The notes: generated by a model from the sequence alone, not told the origin. Positions 1 to 6,090 are shown, counted from the stretch's first letter. The stretch: 6,938 bases of DNA from Nitrospirota bacterium (GCA_017885365.1 JAFNGD010000301.1:1-6938), one strand, 5' to 3'. Program-made: numbers and translations.

Positions 1-1493
1 ATGGTGTCCGTCTCGCGCCGGGCCGCGCCGCCGCATTTCGGGCAAGTCGTCTCCCGGAAGGCGTTCGATTCTGCAAGCGGGGAGCGCCCTTTGCCGGTGA
101 ACTCCACGTCCACGGGCAGCTGGACCGGCAGGTCCTTCTCGGGCACCGGTACTGTCCCGCATTTGTCGCAGTAGATGATCGGGATCGGCGTGCCCCAGTA
201 TCGTTGGCGCGAGATGCCCCAGTCGCGGAGCCGCCAGTTCACCGTGCGTTTGCCGAAGCCTTTCTGCTCGACATATTCCGCAACCTTGTCCTTGCCCGCA
301 ACATTCGGGGTTCCGTCGAAGGGGCCCGAATTGACCATGGTCCCCTCTTCGATATACGCCTGTTTCATCGTGACGGCATCGAGGTCCTTCTTGGCGTTCT
401 GGATCACCACGTGGATCGGGAGGCCGTACTTCTTCGCGAACTCGAAGTCCCGCTGGTCATGGGACGGGACCGACATGATGGCGCCGGTGCCGTAGTCCAT
501 AAGCACGAAGTTGCCTACCCAGACCGGCACCTTCTCGTTGTTCAGCGGATTGACCGCGAATGCCCCGGTGAATATGCCTTCCTTCTCACGGCTCTCATCC
601 GTCCGTTCCGCCTTGTCCTCGCGCATCACGCGCTGGCAAAAGGCGCGCACGGCTTCCGCCTGCGGCTTGCCCGCGATGAGCTTCTCGACCAGGGGATGCT
701 CGGGAGCAACGCTCATGAAGGTGACGCCGTACAGCGTATCCGGCCGGGTGGTGAAGATCGTAAGCTTCTCGCCAGCCCCCTCCACCGTGAAGTCCACCTC
801 GACGCCCGTGGACTTCCCGATCCAGTTCCGCTGCATGGTCAGCACGCGCTCCGGCCAGCCGGGGAGCTTGTCGCAGTGATCGAGCAACTCCTGGGCATAG
901 GCAGTGATCTTGAAGAACCACTGTTCCAGCTCGCGGTGCGTCACCACGGAACTGCAGCGCCAGCACAGCCCCTCCTCCACCTGTTCGTTGGCGAGCACGG
1001 TGTTGCAGGAGGGGCACCAGTTCACGTACGAGAGCTTCTTATAGGCCAGTCCCTTCTCGAGCATCTTCAGGAAAAGCCACTGGTTCCAGCGGTAATACTC
1101 CTCAAGGCAGGTGGCCACCTCGCGGTCCCAGTCGTAGGAGAGACCCATGCGCTTCAGCTGCTTATCGCGCATGAACTCGATGTTCTCGAGCGTCCACTTC
1201 GACGGATGGGTGCCGTGCTTGATGGCGGCATTCTCCGCCGGCAGGCCGAAGGAGTCCCAGCCCATGGGATGGAGCACGTTAAACCCGCGCATCCGCTTGT
1301 ACCGGGACACCACGTCGCCGATCGAATAGTTCCGCACATGGCCCATGTGGATCCTGCCCGAGGGATAGGGGAACATCTCAAGGCAGTAGTACTTGGGCTT
1401 TGACGCGTCCTCCGTCACGGCGAAGGTCCGGTTCTCCGCCCACCGCTGCTGCCAGCGCTCTTCCACCTTCTTTGGATCGTACCGGTCGTCCAA
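1..1493 (-). CDS. leuS: Leucyl-tRNA synthetase, 3' end cut by window edge
   Basis: Class I aminoacyl-tRNA synthetase that charges tRNA-Leu with leucine in the cytoplasm. The 497 codons present read without a break. Visible features: the HIGH-type motif HMGH at residues 49-52 in a [11 protein letters not shown] context; a zinc-binding module with Cys160, Cys163, Cys177 and Cys180; the CP1 editing domain (about 224-418) with TTRPDT at 248-253 and HDQRD at 345-349; the [14 protein letters not shown] segment at 421-434; and a second cysteine pair set (CDKC at 442-445, CPKC at 484-487). The KMSKS loop and the anticodon-binding domain lie beyond base 1; family members run to roughly 820-870 residues. 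The start chosen is TTG at 1493: it gives a MDDRYDP start, places HMGH exactly where E. coli LeuS has it, and has GGAGG five bases upstream. An in-frame GTG at 1505 is possible but lacks such an SD. It lies 30 bases after the receiver-PilZ gene and is probably co-transcribed with it. Confidence 0.97.
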   Translation of the reverse strand, partial: MDDRYDPKKVEERWQQRWAENRTFAVTEDASKPKYYCLEMFPYPSGRIHMGHVRNYSIGDVVSRYKRMRGFNVLHPMGWDSFGLPAENAAIKHGTHPSKWTLENIEFMRDKQLKRMGLSYDWDREVATCLEEYYRWNQWLFLKMLEKGLAYKKLSYVNWCPSCNTVLANEQVEEGLCWRCSSVVTHRELEQWFFKITAYAQELLDHCDKLPGWPERVLTMQRNWIGKSTGVEVDFTVEGAGEKLTIFTTRPDTLYGVTFMSVAPEHPLVEKLIAGKPQAEAVRAFCQRVMREDKAERTDESREKEGIFTGAFAVNPLNNEKVPVWVGNFVLMDYGTGAIMSVPSHDQRDFEFAKKYGLPIHVVIQNAKKDLDAVTMKQAYIEEGTMVNSGPFDGTPNVAGKDKVAEYVEQKGFGKRTVNWRLRDWGISRQRYWGTPIPIIYCDKCGTVPVPEKDLPVQLPVDVEFTGKGRSPLAESNAFRETTCPKCGGAARRETDT

Positions 1494-1498
1494 ACATA

Positions 1499-1503
1499 CC
1501 TCC
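1499..1503 (-). promoter_or_regulatory. Shine-Dalgarno of leuS that decides a TTG start
   Basis: On the minus strand GGAGG (1503 to 1499) is followed by five bases and then TTG (1493-1491), the first codon that gives a family-like N-terminus. A stop codon (minus-strand TGA) lies a few codons upstream of the GTG at 1505, and no in-frame ATG exists between them. The SD itself falls within the codons that would follow the GTG, which favours TTG. Confidence 0.6.
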
Positions 1504-1523
1504 ACGTCATTGAAAATAATTAC

Positions 1524-2198
1524 TCACTCCCTTAACCGGCTCTTCACATACTGCTCGATGATGACGATCGCCTTGGTGTCGAGGTTCAGGAACTTGACGC
1601 CGTACCGGAACCGCCCCGAGGCGGCCTGATCGACCCGTGTGACCACGCACCCGGCGGTGACCTCGGCGTGGGCGATGTTGAACGTGCACGTCAGGCCGTC
1701 TCCCAGGCTCAATTCGCGGTTGGCCTCCAGGAGCATGCCGGACATGCTGATATTATACGACGTGGCCATGAACGGAGCGCTCTGTTCACGGTCCGATACG
1801 GAAACACGCAGGAGCACCCGCATGTCCTTTCGCTGCGGAATGATGATCAGCTCGGCAACCTTCGAGAACAGGTCAAAGGGGTCCACGGGTTTTGCGATGA
1901 CAGCATTGGCGCCCGCATCCCGGCATGCGGCCTGGAATACCCGATTGTCGTCGCAGTACATGATGAGGGAAACGTCCTTGAGTCCCGGTTCCCCGCGGAT
2001 TGCGGAGCAGAGCCGTACCCCTCCCATGACCGGAAAGGAGAACTCCGTTATGATAAGGTCCGCCTTGATCCGTCGGTGCAGGTCCAGCACCTCCTCGGAG
2101 GACCCGGCGGAATGTACCTTGACACTGCCCCGCCCGAACAGCGAACTTCCCTTTTCGATGGCATCGAGGATGCTCTTCGCGATGATAATATTCTTCAT
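1524..2198 (-). CDS. Degenerate CheY-like receiver fused to a PilZ domain
   Basis: A 224-residue soluble protein with two domains. Residues 1-118 have a receiver-like layout (DLIITEF...PVMGG, ...DAGANAVIAKPVDP...). The usual phosphoacceptor Asp is Glu52, the N-terminal acidic pair is replaced by Lys8/Ser9, and the Thr/Ser switch position is about Cys82; only the conserved Lys103-Pro104 remains. Residues 119-224 form a PilZ domain carrying both c-di-GMP-binding signatures: RxxxR (Arg123, Arg127) and NxSxxG (Asn149, Ser151, Gly154). From family knowledge, PilZ domains bind c-di-GMP and control motility, exopolysaccharide or other surface outputs. Here nucleotide binding looks intact while phosphorylation looks lost, so the receiver may act as a protein-interaction module (inference). 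The start at 2198 gives the normal first beta strand (MKNIIIAKS), but no good SD is visible. The frame stays open upstream to 2354, so a longer product cannot be excluded. It is followed 30 bases later by leuS. Confidence 0.88.
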   Translation of the reverse strand: MKNIIIAKSILDAIEKGSSLFGRGSVKVHSAGSSEEVLDLHRRIKADLIITEFSFPVMGGVRLCSAIRGEPGLKDVSLIMYCDDNRVFQAACRDAGANAVIAKPVDPFDLFSKVAELIIIPQRKDMRVLLRVSVSDREQSAPFMATSYNISMSGMLLEANRELSLGDGLTCTFNIAHAEVTAGCVVTRVDQAASGRFRYGVKFLNLDTKAIVIIEQYVKSRLRE

Positions 2199-2325
2199 AC
2201 CATGGACCGTCCGTGGTGAATATGCCGTGCAATGATACTTGTTCCCTGCCTCCCCTTCCGAACTGCGCAGGCGTTGCGGATCGCTCCGTCCACGGAACCC
2301 GATGACCGGCACCCGGCGCCGGATA

Positions 2326-2856
2326 TCATTCCCTGATCCAGCCGGGATAAGCATCGGCCCTTCGGGCTTCCTCGGGCAGGTCCACGTCGAGTTCCCGCTT
2401 GAGCTTCGCGATCTTCTTTTCGATCTTGGCCATCTTCTGGTCCCGTGCCGACTTGGCCTTCTTGGTGCTGCTCGATGAGCGTTTTTTCGGCTTGGACTCG
2501 TCGTTCTTTTCCTGCTTCACAAGGATCTCGCGTTCGTCCTCCTGCTCCCGGATCTGACGGCGCAGGTTTTCGGCGCGCTTGCGCCAATACAGTTCTCCCC
2601 TTCCGTATTTGTCCTTGTGCTCCGGCACTGCCGCCGTTTTGCTCTTATCGGCGACGGGACCTTTCCCGACGCTTACCCGGTCGTCACGCACCTCCACGGG
2701 CCTGGCGGCATCACGATACTCGGCGGGGATCTTTGCCTTTTCGTTCGTGATGAACTCCCGGCCGTCCCGGTCCACCCACTTGTAGAATTCGGCACGCACG
2801 TCCGACGAAATTACCAGGATCATCAGAATAACCACCAGCACTGCCGATCTCCCCAT
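2326..2856 (-). CDS. Exported DUF4124-type protein with coiled-coil tail
   Basis: A 176-residue protein of unknown function. Residues 1-22 form a signal peptide: short basic n-region, hydrophobic core VLVVILMILVIS, and a VRA cleavage site before EFYKW. Residues 23-40 (EFYKWVDRDGREFITNEK) match the short beta-rich DUF4124 motif (YKWVDxDG...) seen at the N-terminus of many proteobacterial periplasmic proteins. The rest is highly charged: about 88-118 and 133-158 look like Lys/Glu/Arg-rich coiled coils separated by a Lys/Ser-rich linker. It ends with the motif PEEARR...YPGWIRE, which I recall as typical of this family. The start at 2856 is chosen because it begins the signal peptide and has GGAGG five bases upstream (2862-2866). 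The frame is open further upstream, but that part reads as leader. The protein probably acts in the periplasm, perhaps at the envelope or peptidoglycan (inference). Its gene is first in the minus-strand run and divergent from der. Confidence 0.85.
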   Translation of the reverse strand: MGRSAVLVVILMILVISSDVRAEFYKWVDRDGREFITNEKAKIPAEYRDAARPVEVRDDRVSVGKGPVADKSKTAAVPEHKDKYGRGELYWRKRAENLRRQIREQEDEREILVKQEKNDESKPKKRSSSSTKKAKSARDQKMAKIEKKIAKLKRELDVDLPEEARRADAYPGWIRE

Positions 2857-2881
2857 GGGCGCCTCCGGACGCTGAACGTAC

Positions 2882-2928
2882 TGTGCCCGCGCAATCCCCG
2901 CTGCTCGGAACGGGGTCAAGCGGGCACA
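2882..2928 (-). promoter_or_regulatory. Leader hairpin 2 upstream of the DUF4124 gene
   Basis: Perfect 9-bp inverted repeat TGTGCCCGC (2882-2890) / GCGGGCACA (2920-2928), enclosing an inner 5-bp stem CCCCG (2896-2900) / CGGGG (2911-2915) with a 10-base loop and a small 5/4 internal loop. It lies 26 bases before the DUF4124 start codon and 16 bases before its Shine-Dalgarno. No U-tract follows on either strand, so it is not a plain intrinsic terminator. A cis-acting RNA structure is plausible, but I recognise no known riboswitch class. Confidence 0.5.
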
Positions 2929-2946
2929 CTGACGATATCCTCTTTC

Positions 2947-2990
2947 CCTGGACGTGACAGGGCCTCCACAAGGCTGTTGTGGCGTCCAGG
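2947..2990 (-). promoter_or_regulatory. Leader hairpin 1, long bulged stem
   Basis: A 14-bp stem made of two contiguous helices. CCTGGACG (2947-2954) pairs with CGTCCAGG (2983-2990), and CCACAA (2966-2971) pairs with TTGTGG (2977-2982) closed by a 5-base loop. The only interruption is an 11-base one-sided bulge (2955-2965). The stem sits just downstream of a possible minus-strand promoter, so it would form the 5' end of the DUF4124 mRNA, followed by an 18-base linker (2929-2946) and hairpin 2. Confidence 0.5.
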
Positions 2991-2993
2991 AAT

Positions 2994-3027
2994 GGTAATA
3001 ATTATCACAATTACCGGTGGTTCGCAA
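2994..3027 (-). promoter_or_regulatory. Possible minus-strand promoter with overlapping dyad
   Basis: On the minus strand TTGCGA (3027-3022) and GATAAT (3006-3001) could serve as -35 and -10, with a shorter than ideal 15-base spacer. The -10 lies inside a dyad GGTAAT-N10-ATTACC (2994-3015), an arrangement suited to a repressor operator. This would drive the DUF4124/receiver-PilZ/leuS run. The promoter match is weak; the dyad itself is exact. Confidence 0.35.
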
Positions 3028-3036
3028 GGTTTTTTA

Positions 3037-3066
3037 TTGAATTAACAGGTGCGTTAATGCTATAGT
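3037..3066 (+). promoter_or_regulatory. Sigma70-like promoter of der with dyad in the spacer
   Basis: TTGAAT (3037-3042) and TATAGT (3061-3066) are separated by 18 bases, a good sigma70-type match (4/6 and 5/6). The predicted start is near 3073, giving a der leader of about 113 bases. A perfect dyad ATTAAC-N6-GTTAAT (3041-3046 / 3053-3058) occupies the spacer and is a candidate operator. Confidence 0.6.
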
Positions 3067-3097
3067 GCGGCGCAGTTACTTCAGTCGAGAACCAGGC

Positions 3098-3172
3098 TGA
3101 GGTTGAGTTGATCACCGGCAGTTCCGGATTCTTCTCTATCGTCTGTCCTCGACCTTGTTATCCTCAACCTCA
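3098..3172 (+). promoter_or_regulatory. Long-range inverted repeat in the der leader
   Basis: TGAGGTTGAG (3098-3107) and CTCAACCTCA (3163-3172) are perfect 10-bp complements separated by 55 bases. The 3' arm ends 13 bases before the der ATG, where a ribosome-binding site would be expected. The intervening bases contain only short possible pairings. The structure could influence translation or mRNA stability; no known leader class is recognised. Confidence 0.4.
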
Positions 3173-3185
3173 TTACACGCTACCT

Positions 3186-4580
3186 ATGCCAAAACCAGTC
3201 GTCGCCATCGTGGGCAGGCCGAACGTCGGCAAGTCCACCCTCTTTAACCGCATCATCGGCAGGAACCTCGCCATCGTCGAGGACTTTCCCGGCGTGACGC
3301 GGGACCGCAACTACGCCGACGCGGAGTGGGAGGGGAAGCAGTTCCATCTCGTGGACACGGGCGGATTCGAACCCGAATCCGAGGACCCCATGTACATGAT
3401 GATGCGCGACCAGACGACCCTTGCCATCGAAGAGGCCGATATCATCATTTTCCTGATGGACGGCCAGGAAGGCCTTCTGCCGGCCGACCTCGAGGTGGCC
3501 CAGCGCCTGCGAGCAGCGGGCAAGCCCGTCCTCTATGCCATCAACAAGGTGGACGGCGCCCGGCACGAGGGCCTTCTGCCCGATTTCTTCCGCCTCGGCG
3601 TGGACACGCTGACCCCTATCTCGGCCCAGCACGGGCAGGGCTTTTCCGACCTCATGGATGAGCTGGGAAAGCTCCTGCCGGCGGCGCTCGCGCCGTCCGA
3701 AGCGCCGGAGGAGGCGACAGAACGGGTCGCGCCGCGGATCGCCATCATCGGGAGGCCGAACGTGGGCAAATCGTCTTTCGTGAACTCGCTCATCGGCGAG
3801 GACCGGATGATCGTGAGCTCGGTTGCAGGAACCACGCGGGACTCCATCGACAGCGTGTACAAATACTATGGACGGGAGTACGTCCTCGTGGACACAGCGG
3901 GCATACGGAGCCGGGGCAGGGTCAGCCAGGGCGTGGAGAAGTACAGCGTCATGCGGGCCATGAAGAGCGTGGGGCGCTGCGATGTGGCGCTGGTGCTGCT
4001 CGACGCCGCGGAAGGCATCACCGAGCAGGACGAACGGGTCGTCGGCCTCGCCCACGAAGAGGGCAAAGGCATCATCCTCGTCCTGAACAAGTGGGACCTG
4101 GTGCAGGACAAGGAGGAGGGCTACAAGAAGTTCGTGGACGATGTCCGACAACGGCTGAAGTTCGTCGACTACGCGCCGGTCCTGACCATCTCGGCGCTCA
4201 CGCGGCAGCGCGTGACCAAGGTCTTCGACGAGATCGACCGCATTGTTGCCGAGCGGGAGAAGCGCGTGCCCACGGCGGAGTTGAACCGGGTGTTCGAGAA
4301 CCTCACGTCGCGGCACGAACCGCCGATGTACCGCAGCAGGCGGGTCAAGTACTACTACGCCACCCAGGTGGGGATCAAACCGCCTACCTTCGTGCTGTTC
4401 GTGAACTACCCCGATGGGGTCCACTTCTCCTACATCCGGTACATCGAGAACAACCTGCGGCAGGCCTTCGGGTTCCACGGTTCACCCATCAGGATCTACC
4501 CCAAACGGCGGCGGGAAGAGCAGACCGCGGAGGAGCGGACACGTCCGCCGGTCGCACGCGGCAGGAAAAAGAAGACTTGA
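3186..4580 (+). CDS. der: Ribosome-assembly GTPase Der (EngA)
   Basis: Essential double GTPase acting in 50S ribosomal subunit maturation in the cytoplasm; 464 residues, normal for the family. First G domain: P-loop GRPNVGKST at 10-18, switch I region GVTRD at 36-40, DTGG at 57-60, NKVD at 120-123, SAQ at 146-148. Second G domain: GRPNVGKSS at 189-197, AGTTRD at 214-219, DTAG at 236-239, NKWD at 301-304, SAL at 336-338. A KH-like domain follows (about 360-440, with KPPTFVLFVNYP at 398-409) and then a strongly basic tail ending RGRKKKT. All nucleotide-binding motifs are intact in both G domains. The start at 3186 puts the P-loop at the usual position. An in-frame TTG at 3108 would add 26 residues without family support. 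No Shine-Dalgarno is visible before 3186. The gene is divergent from the DUF4124 gene and appears monocistronic. Confidence 0.97.
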   Translation: MPKPVVAIVGRPNVGKSTLFNRIIGRNLAIVEDFPGVTRDRNYADAEWEGKQFHLVDTGGFEPESEDPMYMMMRDQTTLAIEEADIIIFLMDGQEGLLPADLEVAQRLRAAGKPVLYAINKVDGARHEGLLPDFFRLGVDTLTPISAQHGQGFSDLMDELGKLLPAALAPSEAPEEATERVAPRIAIIGRPNVGKSSFVNSLIGEDRMIVSSVAGTTRDSIDSVYKYYGREYVLVDTAGIRSRGRVSQGVEKYSVMRAMKSVGRCDVALVLLDAAEGITEQDERVVGLAHEEGKGIILVLNKWDLVQDKEEGYKKFVDDVRQRLKFVDYAPVLTISALTRQRVTKVFDEIDRIVAEREKRVPTAELNRVFENLTSRHEPPMYRSRRVKYYYATQVGIKPPTFVLFVNYPDGVHFSYIRYIENNLRQAFGFHGSPIRIYPKRRREEQTAEERTRPPVARGRKKKT

Positions 4581-4862
4581 GAGGACACGCCTTTTTCAAC
4601 AGTCGCATCGACCGATACTGCGTCGAGTTTGACACCTATTACTCAGCTTCCGGCATCTACAGTAAACAGTAGAGACCTGATTTCTGCTGCCACAGCCCTC
4701 CAAACAGCTCTTCAGAACCGACCTTCCTCAAAACTCCCAGGGCAAGACATGACTGCCCTCCACGTTGCGATCAAAAAGTCAACAACGGGAGACCAGACCT
4801 GGCCTTTTGAAGTACCCTGGAGAGGAAGAGCGGGAGGCCCGCGAGAATGGCGAATGATCCCG
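4581..4862. other. Gene-free spacer between der and the toxin-antitoxin module
   Basis: No convincing gene is visible on either strand. An 83-codon open frame on the plus strand (4629-4880) has no recognisable motif, no Shine-Dalgarno, and overlaps the vapB promoter. A short GC hairpin GCGGG-AGG-CCCGC lies at 4830-4842 without a T-tract. A weak stem TCGAC/GTCGA followed by GTTT lies about 30 bases after der and could aid termination, but it is too weak to call. Confidence 0.5.
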
Positions 4863-4891
4863 TTGACAGCCCACCGATAATGGTGTAATAT
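4863..4891 (+). promoter_or_regulatory. Strong promoter of the vapBC-type operon
   Basis: A perfect -35 TTGACA (4863-4868), a 17-base spacer and -10 TAATAT (4886-4891). The predicted transcription start is close to 4898, giving a leader of about 26 bases to the antitoxin ATG at 4924. This is one of the best promoter matches in the window. Confidence 0.7.
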
Positions 4892-4897
4892 CTTACT

Positions 4898-4913
4898 TTA
4901 AGAGATTAAGAGA
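4898..4913 (+). repeat. Tandem 8-bp repeats at the vapB transcription start
   Basis: TTAAGAGA occurs twice back to back (4898-4905 and 4906-4913), directly followed by the Shine-Dalgarno GGAGG. A partial opposing half-site TCTTA (4891-4895) pairs with TAAGA (4907-4911). AbrB-fold antitoxins commonly autoregulate by binding their own promoter, so this is a plausible operator (inference). Confidence 0.45.
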
Positions 4914-4923
4914 GGAGGCGGCA

Positions 4924-5199
4924 ATGTCCCTGGTAAAGGTAAAACGGTTCGCTCAGGTCACGATCCCCGTTGATATCCGGCGGAAGGCCCATATCGAGCA
5001 GGGTGATCTTTTGGAAATGTCCTATGACAACAAGCGCATCATCATCACGCCGAAGCGGGTTTCCGACAAGACCGTCGATTGGGAAAGGAAATTCGTCGAG
5101 GCCCTCGAGAGCGTGCGCAAACCGGCGAAGCGTGCCGGCATCACCACAAAACAGATCGATGCGGCTGTCAAGACCGCGCGGCAGAGGCATGGCCGTTGA
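4924..5199 (+). CDS. vapB: AbrB/MazE/VapB-fold antitoxin
   Basis: A 91-residue DNA-binding antitoxin. Residues 4-44 match the SpoVT-AbrB swapped-hairpin fold (VKRFAQVTIPVDIRRK, then GDLLEMSYDNKRIIITPK). The remaining 47 residues are charged and helical, the usual toxin-neutralising tail. The ATG has AGGAGG at 4913-4918, five bases upstream. The stop codon overlaps the start of the PIN toxin by four bases (TTGA), implying translational coupling and one operon. It is expected to bind the toxin and repress the shared promoter (family knowledge). The module sits between the conserved der gene and mobile-element debris, consistent with acquisition as a unit. Assignment to the vapB group rests on its PIN partner. 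Confidence 0.9.
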   Translation: MSLVKVKRFAQVTIPVDIRRKAHIEQGDLLEMSYDNKRIIITPKRVSDKTVDWERKFVEALESVRKPAKRAGITTKQIDAAVKTARQRHGR

Positions 5200-5615
5200 G
5201 AGCGGTCATTCATACCAATATTTTCCTTGCCGGGCTCCTCAATGCGGACGGCGGGGCCGCAAAGATCATCCGTGCGTTCCAGGACGGGGAATTCGAGCTC
5301 GTTATCACGCATGACGTGTTCGATGAGCATCTCCGCGTCATTCACCTTTTCGATAATGACGTCCCCGCGCACGCAAGCGAAGAACTGCTCGAACTGATAT
5401 TTGAAAAGGCCCGCAAGGTGCGACCCGCGGCGTCGAAAGGGCTGTGTTCGGATGCGGATGATGAAAAGTTCCTGTCAGCGGCCCTGGCAGGTCATGCGGA
5501 TCTTCTCGTGACGAAGAATAAAAAGCACTTTCCCAAGGATGCATCGGGGGTAAAGATCGTCATGGTGCGGGAGTTCCTGCAGGAGATCGAGCGGCTTCGG
5601 GCGGAAAGGAAATGA
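5196..5615 (+). CDS. vapC: PIN-domain toxin (VapC-like), first catalytic Asp replaced by His
   Basis: A 139-residue PIN-domain ribonuclease-type protein of the COG1569-like group, predicted to be a toxin restrained by the upstream AbrB-fold antitoxin. The start is a TTG at 5196 overlapping the antitoxin stop (TTGA). It gives the expected PIN opening MRAVIHTNIFLAGLLN; starting upstream in the same frame reads antisense-like text. PIN landmarks: the first strand has IHTN where the family has DTN (His6 in place of Asp); then ELVIT...VFDEHLRVI with Glu44 at the second acidic position; then SDADDEKFLSAAL with Asp86, Asp88 and Asp89; then ADLLVTKNKKHFP, where Asn108 replaces an acidic residue (a common variant). 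Loss of Asp6 removes a metal ligand, so nuclease activity may be lost or altered. CAT versus GAT is one base change at 5211. The reading frame is otherwise intact. Confidence 0.88.
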   Translation: MRAVIHTNIFLAGLLNADGGAAKIIRAFQDGEFELVITHDVFDEHLRVIHLFDNDVPAHASEELLELIFEKARKVRPAASKGLCSDADDEKFLSAALAGHADLLVTKNKKHFPKDASGVKIVMVREFLQEIERLRAERK

Positions 5616-5936
5616 AGCCTACCTACGTTCAGGATTGAAACGACGGTGGGAGGACACTTCCGTCTCATCAAAAGACCTTATCGCTGCCTCTATTTTAAAT
5701 TGGTGACCTTGTGTAACCGACTCACTTCCCGCTTTTCAGCAAATCCTTCACGACCATCTCTCCGCGTCTCAGTGCCCCCGTTTCTGTTTTACTTATCCCC
5801 TGTCCCCCCGTCCCCGTGTCGCCGCGTCTGCTGTATCAGCCCCCGTGTCTCACTGTCAGCATGTAAGGAAGGTTGTCGGAGGCTTCGAGGGAGTCGTCTA
5901 TGAGCCAGAGAGCTTCTGTGAAAAACGCAAACTCTA
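5616..5936. other. Gene-free region with pyrimidine-rich degenerate repeat
   Basis: No supported gene. It begins with a 5-bp inverted repeat GACGG/CCGTC (5642-5664) without a T-tract. From about 5758 to 5850 it holds a C-rich tract. Past 5850 it leads into the left boundary of the transposase remnant. Short open frames here lack motifs and ribosome-binding sites. Confidence 0.5.
5758..5850 (-). repeat. Degenerate GACACGGGG-like tandem tract (G-rich on minus strand)
   Basis: Read on the minus strand, variants of GACACGGGG / GACGCGG / GACAGGGG recur about every 8-20 bases, including runs of 5, 4, 6, 4 and 5 G (complements at 5840-5844, 5812-5815, 5804-5809, 5797-5800 and 5775-5779). It resembles the dispersed purine-rich ACACGGAG-type intergenic repeats that I recall from several bacterial genomes. 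It has no coding potential that I can support. The closely spaced G runs could allow a G-quadruplex. Confidence 0.45.
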
Positions 5937-6090
5937 ACATTATAGACCTGACCCCAGCGCTTCCTGTAATTATAGGAATAATCAAGCATTGAAATGCGAA
6001 TATTACCGGCGCGAGTACCTTCTGTTTCTGAATGTTTTGCAAGCATAATTTCACATTCAGCCGGGGTATTTTTGGGGTATTGGCACTGAG

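Noticed and set aside
204..1403. Long 399-codon plus-strand open frame at the left
   Set aside because: It is codon-aligned antisense to leuS and has no protein motifs; the minus strand reads LeuS throughout.
2306..2322. CCGGC/GCCGG inverted repeat after the DUF4124 gene as a terminator
   Set aside because: Only five base pairs and no T-tract on either strand; the downstream gene is close and co-directional.
3108..3185. N-terminal extension of Der from an in-frame TTG
   Set aside because: The 26 added residues are Pro/Cys-rich with no family match and overlap the inverted-repeat leader.
3180..4478. 432-codon minus-strand open frame opposite der
   Set aside because: Antisense shadow of a GC-rich gene; rich in His/Arg/Val with no family features, while the plus strand shows complete Der motifs.
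4629..4880. 83-codon plus-strand frame between der and vapB
   Set aside because: No motif, no ribosome-binding site, low-complexity composition, and it runs over the vapB promoter.
5631..5640. GGATTGAAA ending resembling the 3' end of a CRISPR repeat
   Set aside because: Only one copy, no second repeat at spacer distance and no cas genes in the window.
5642..5664. GACGG/CCGTC hairpin after the toxin gene as a terminator
   Set aside because: Short stem with a 13-base loop and followed by CATCAAAAG rather than a T-run.
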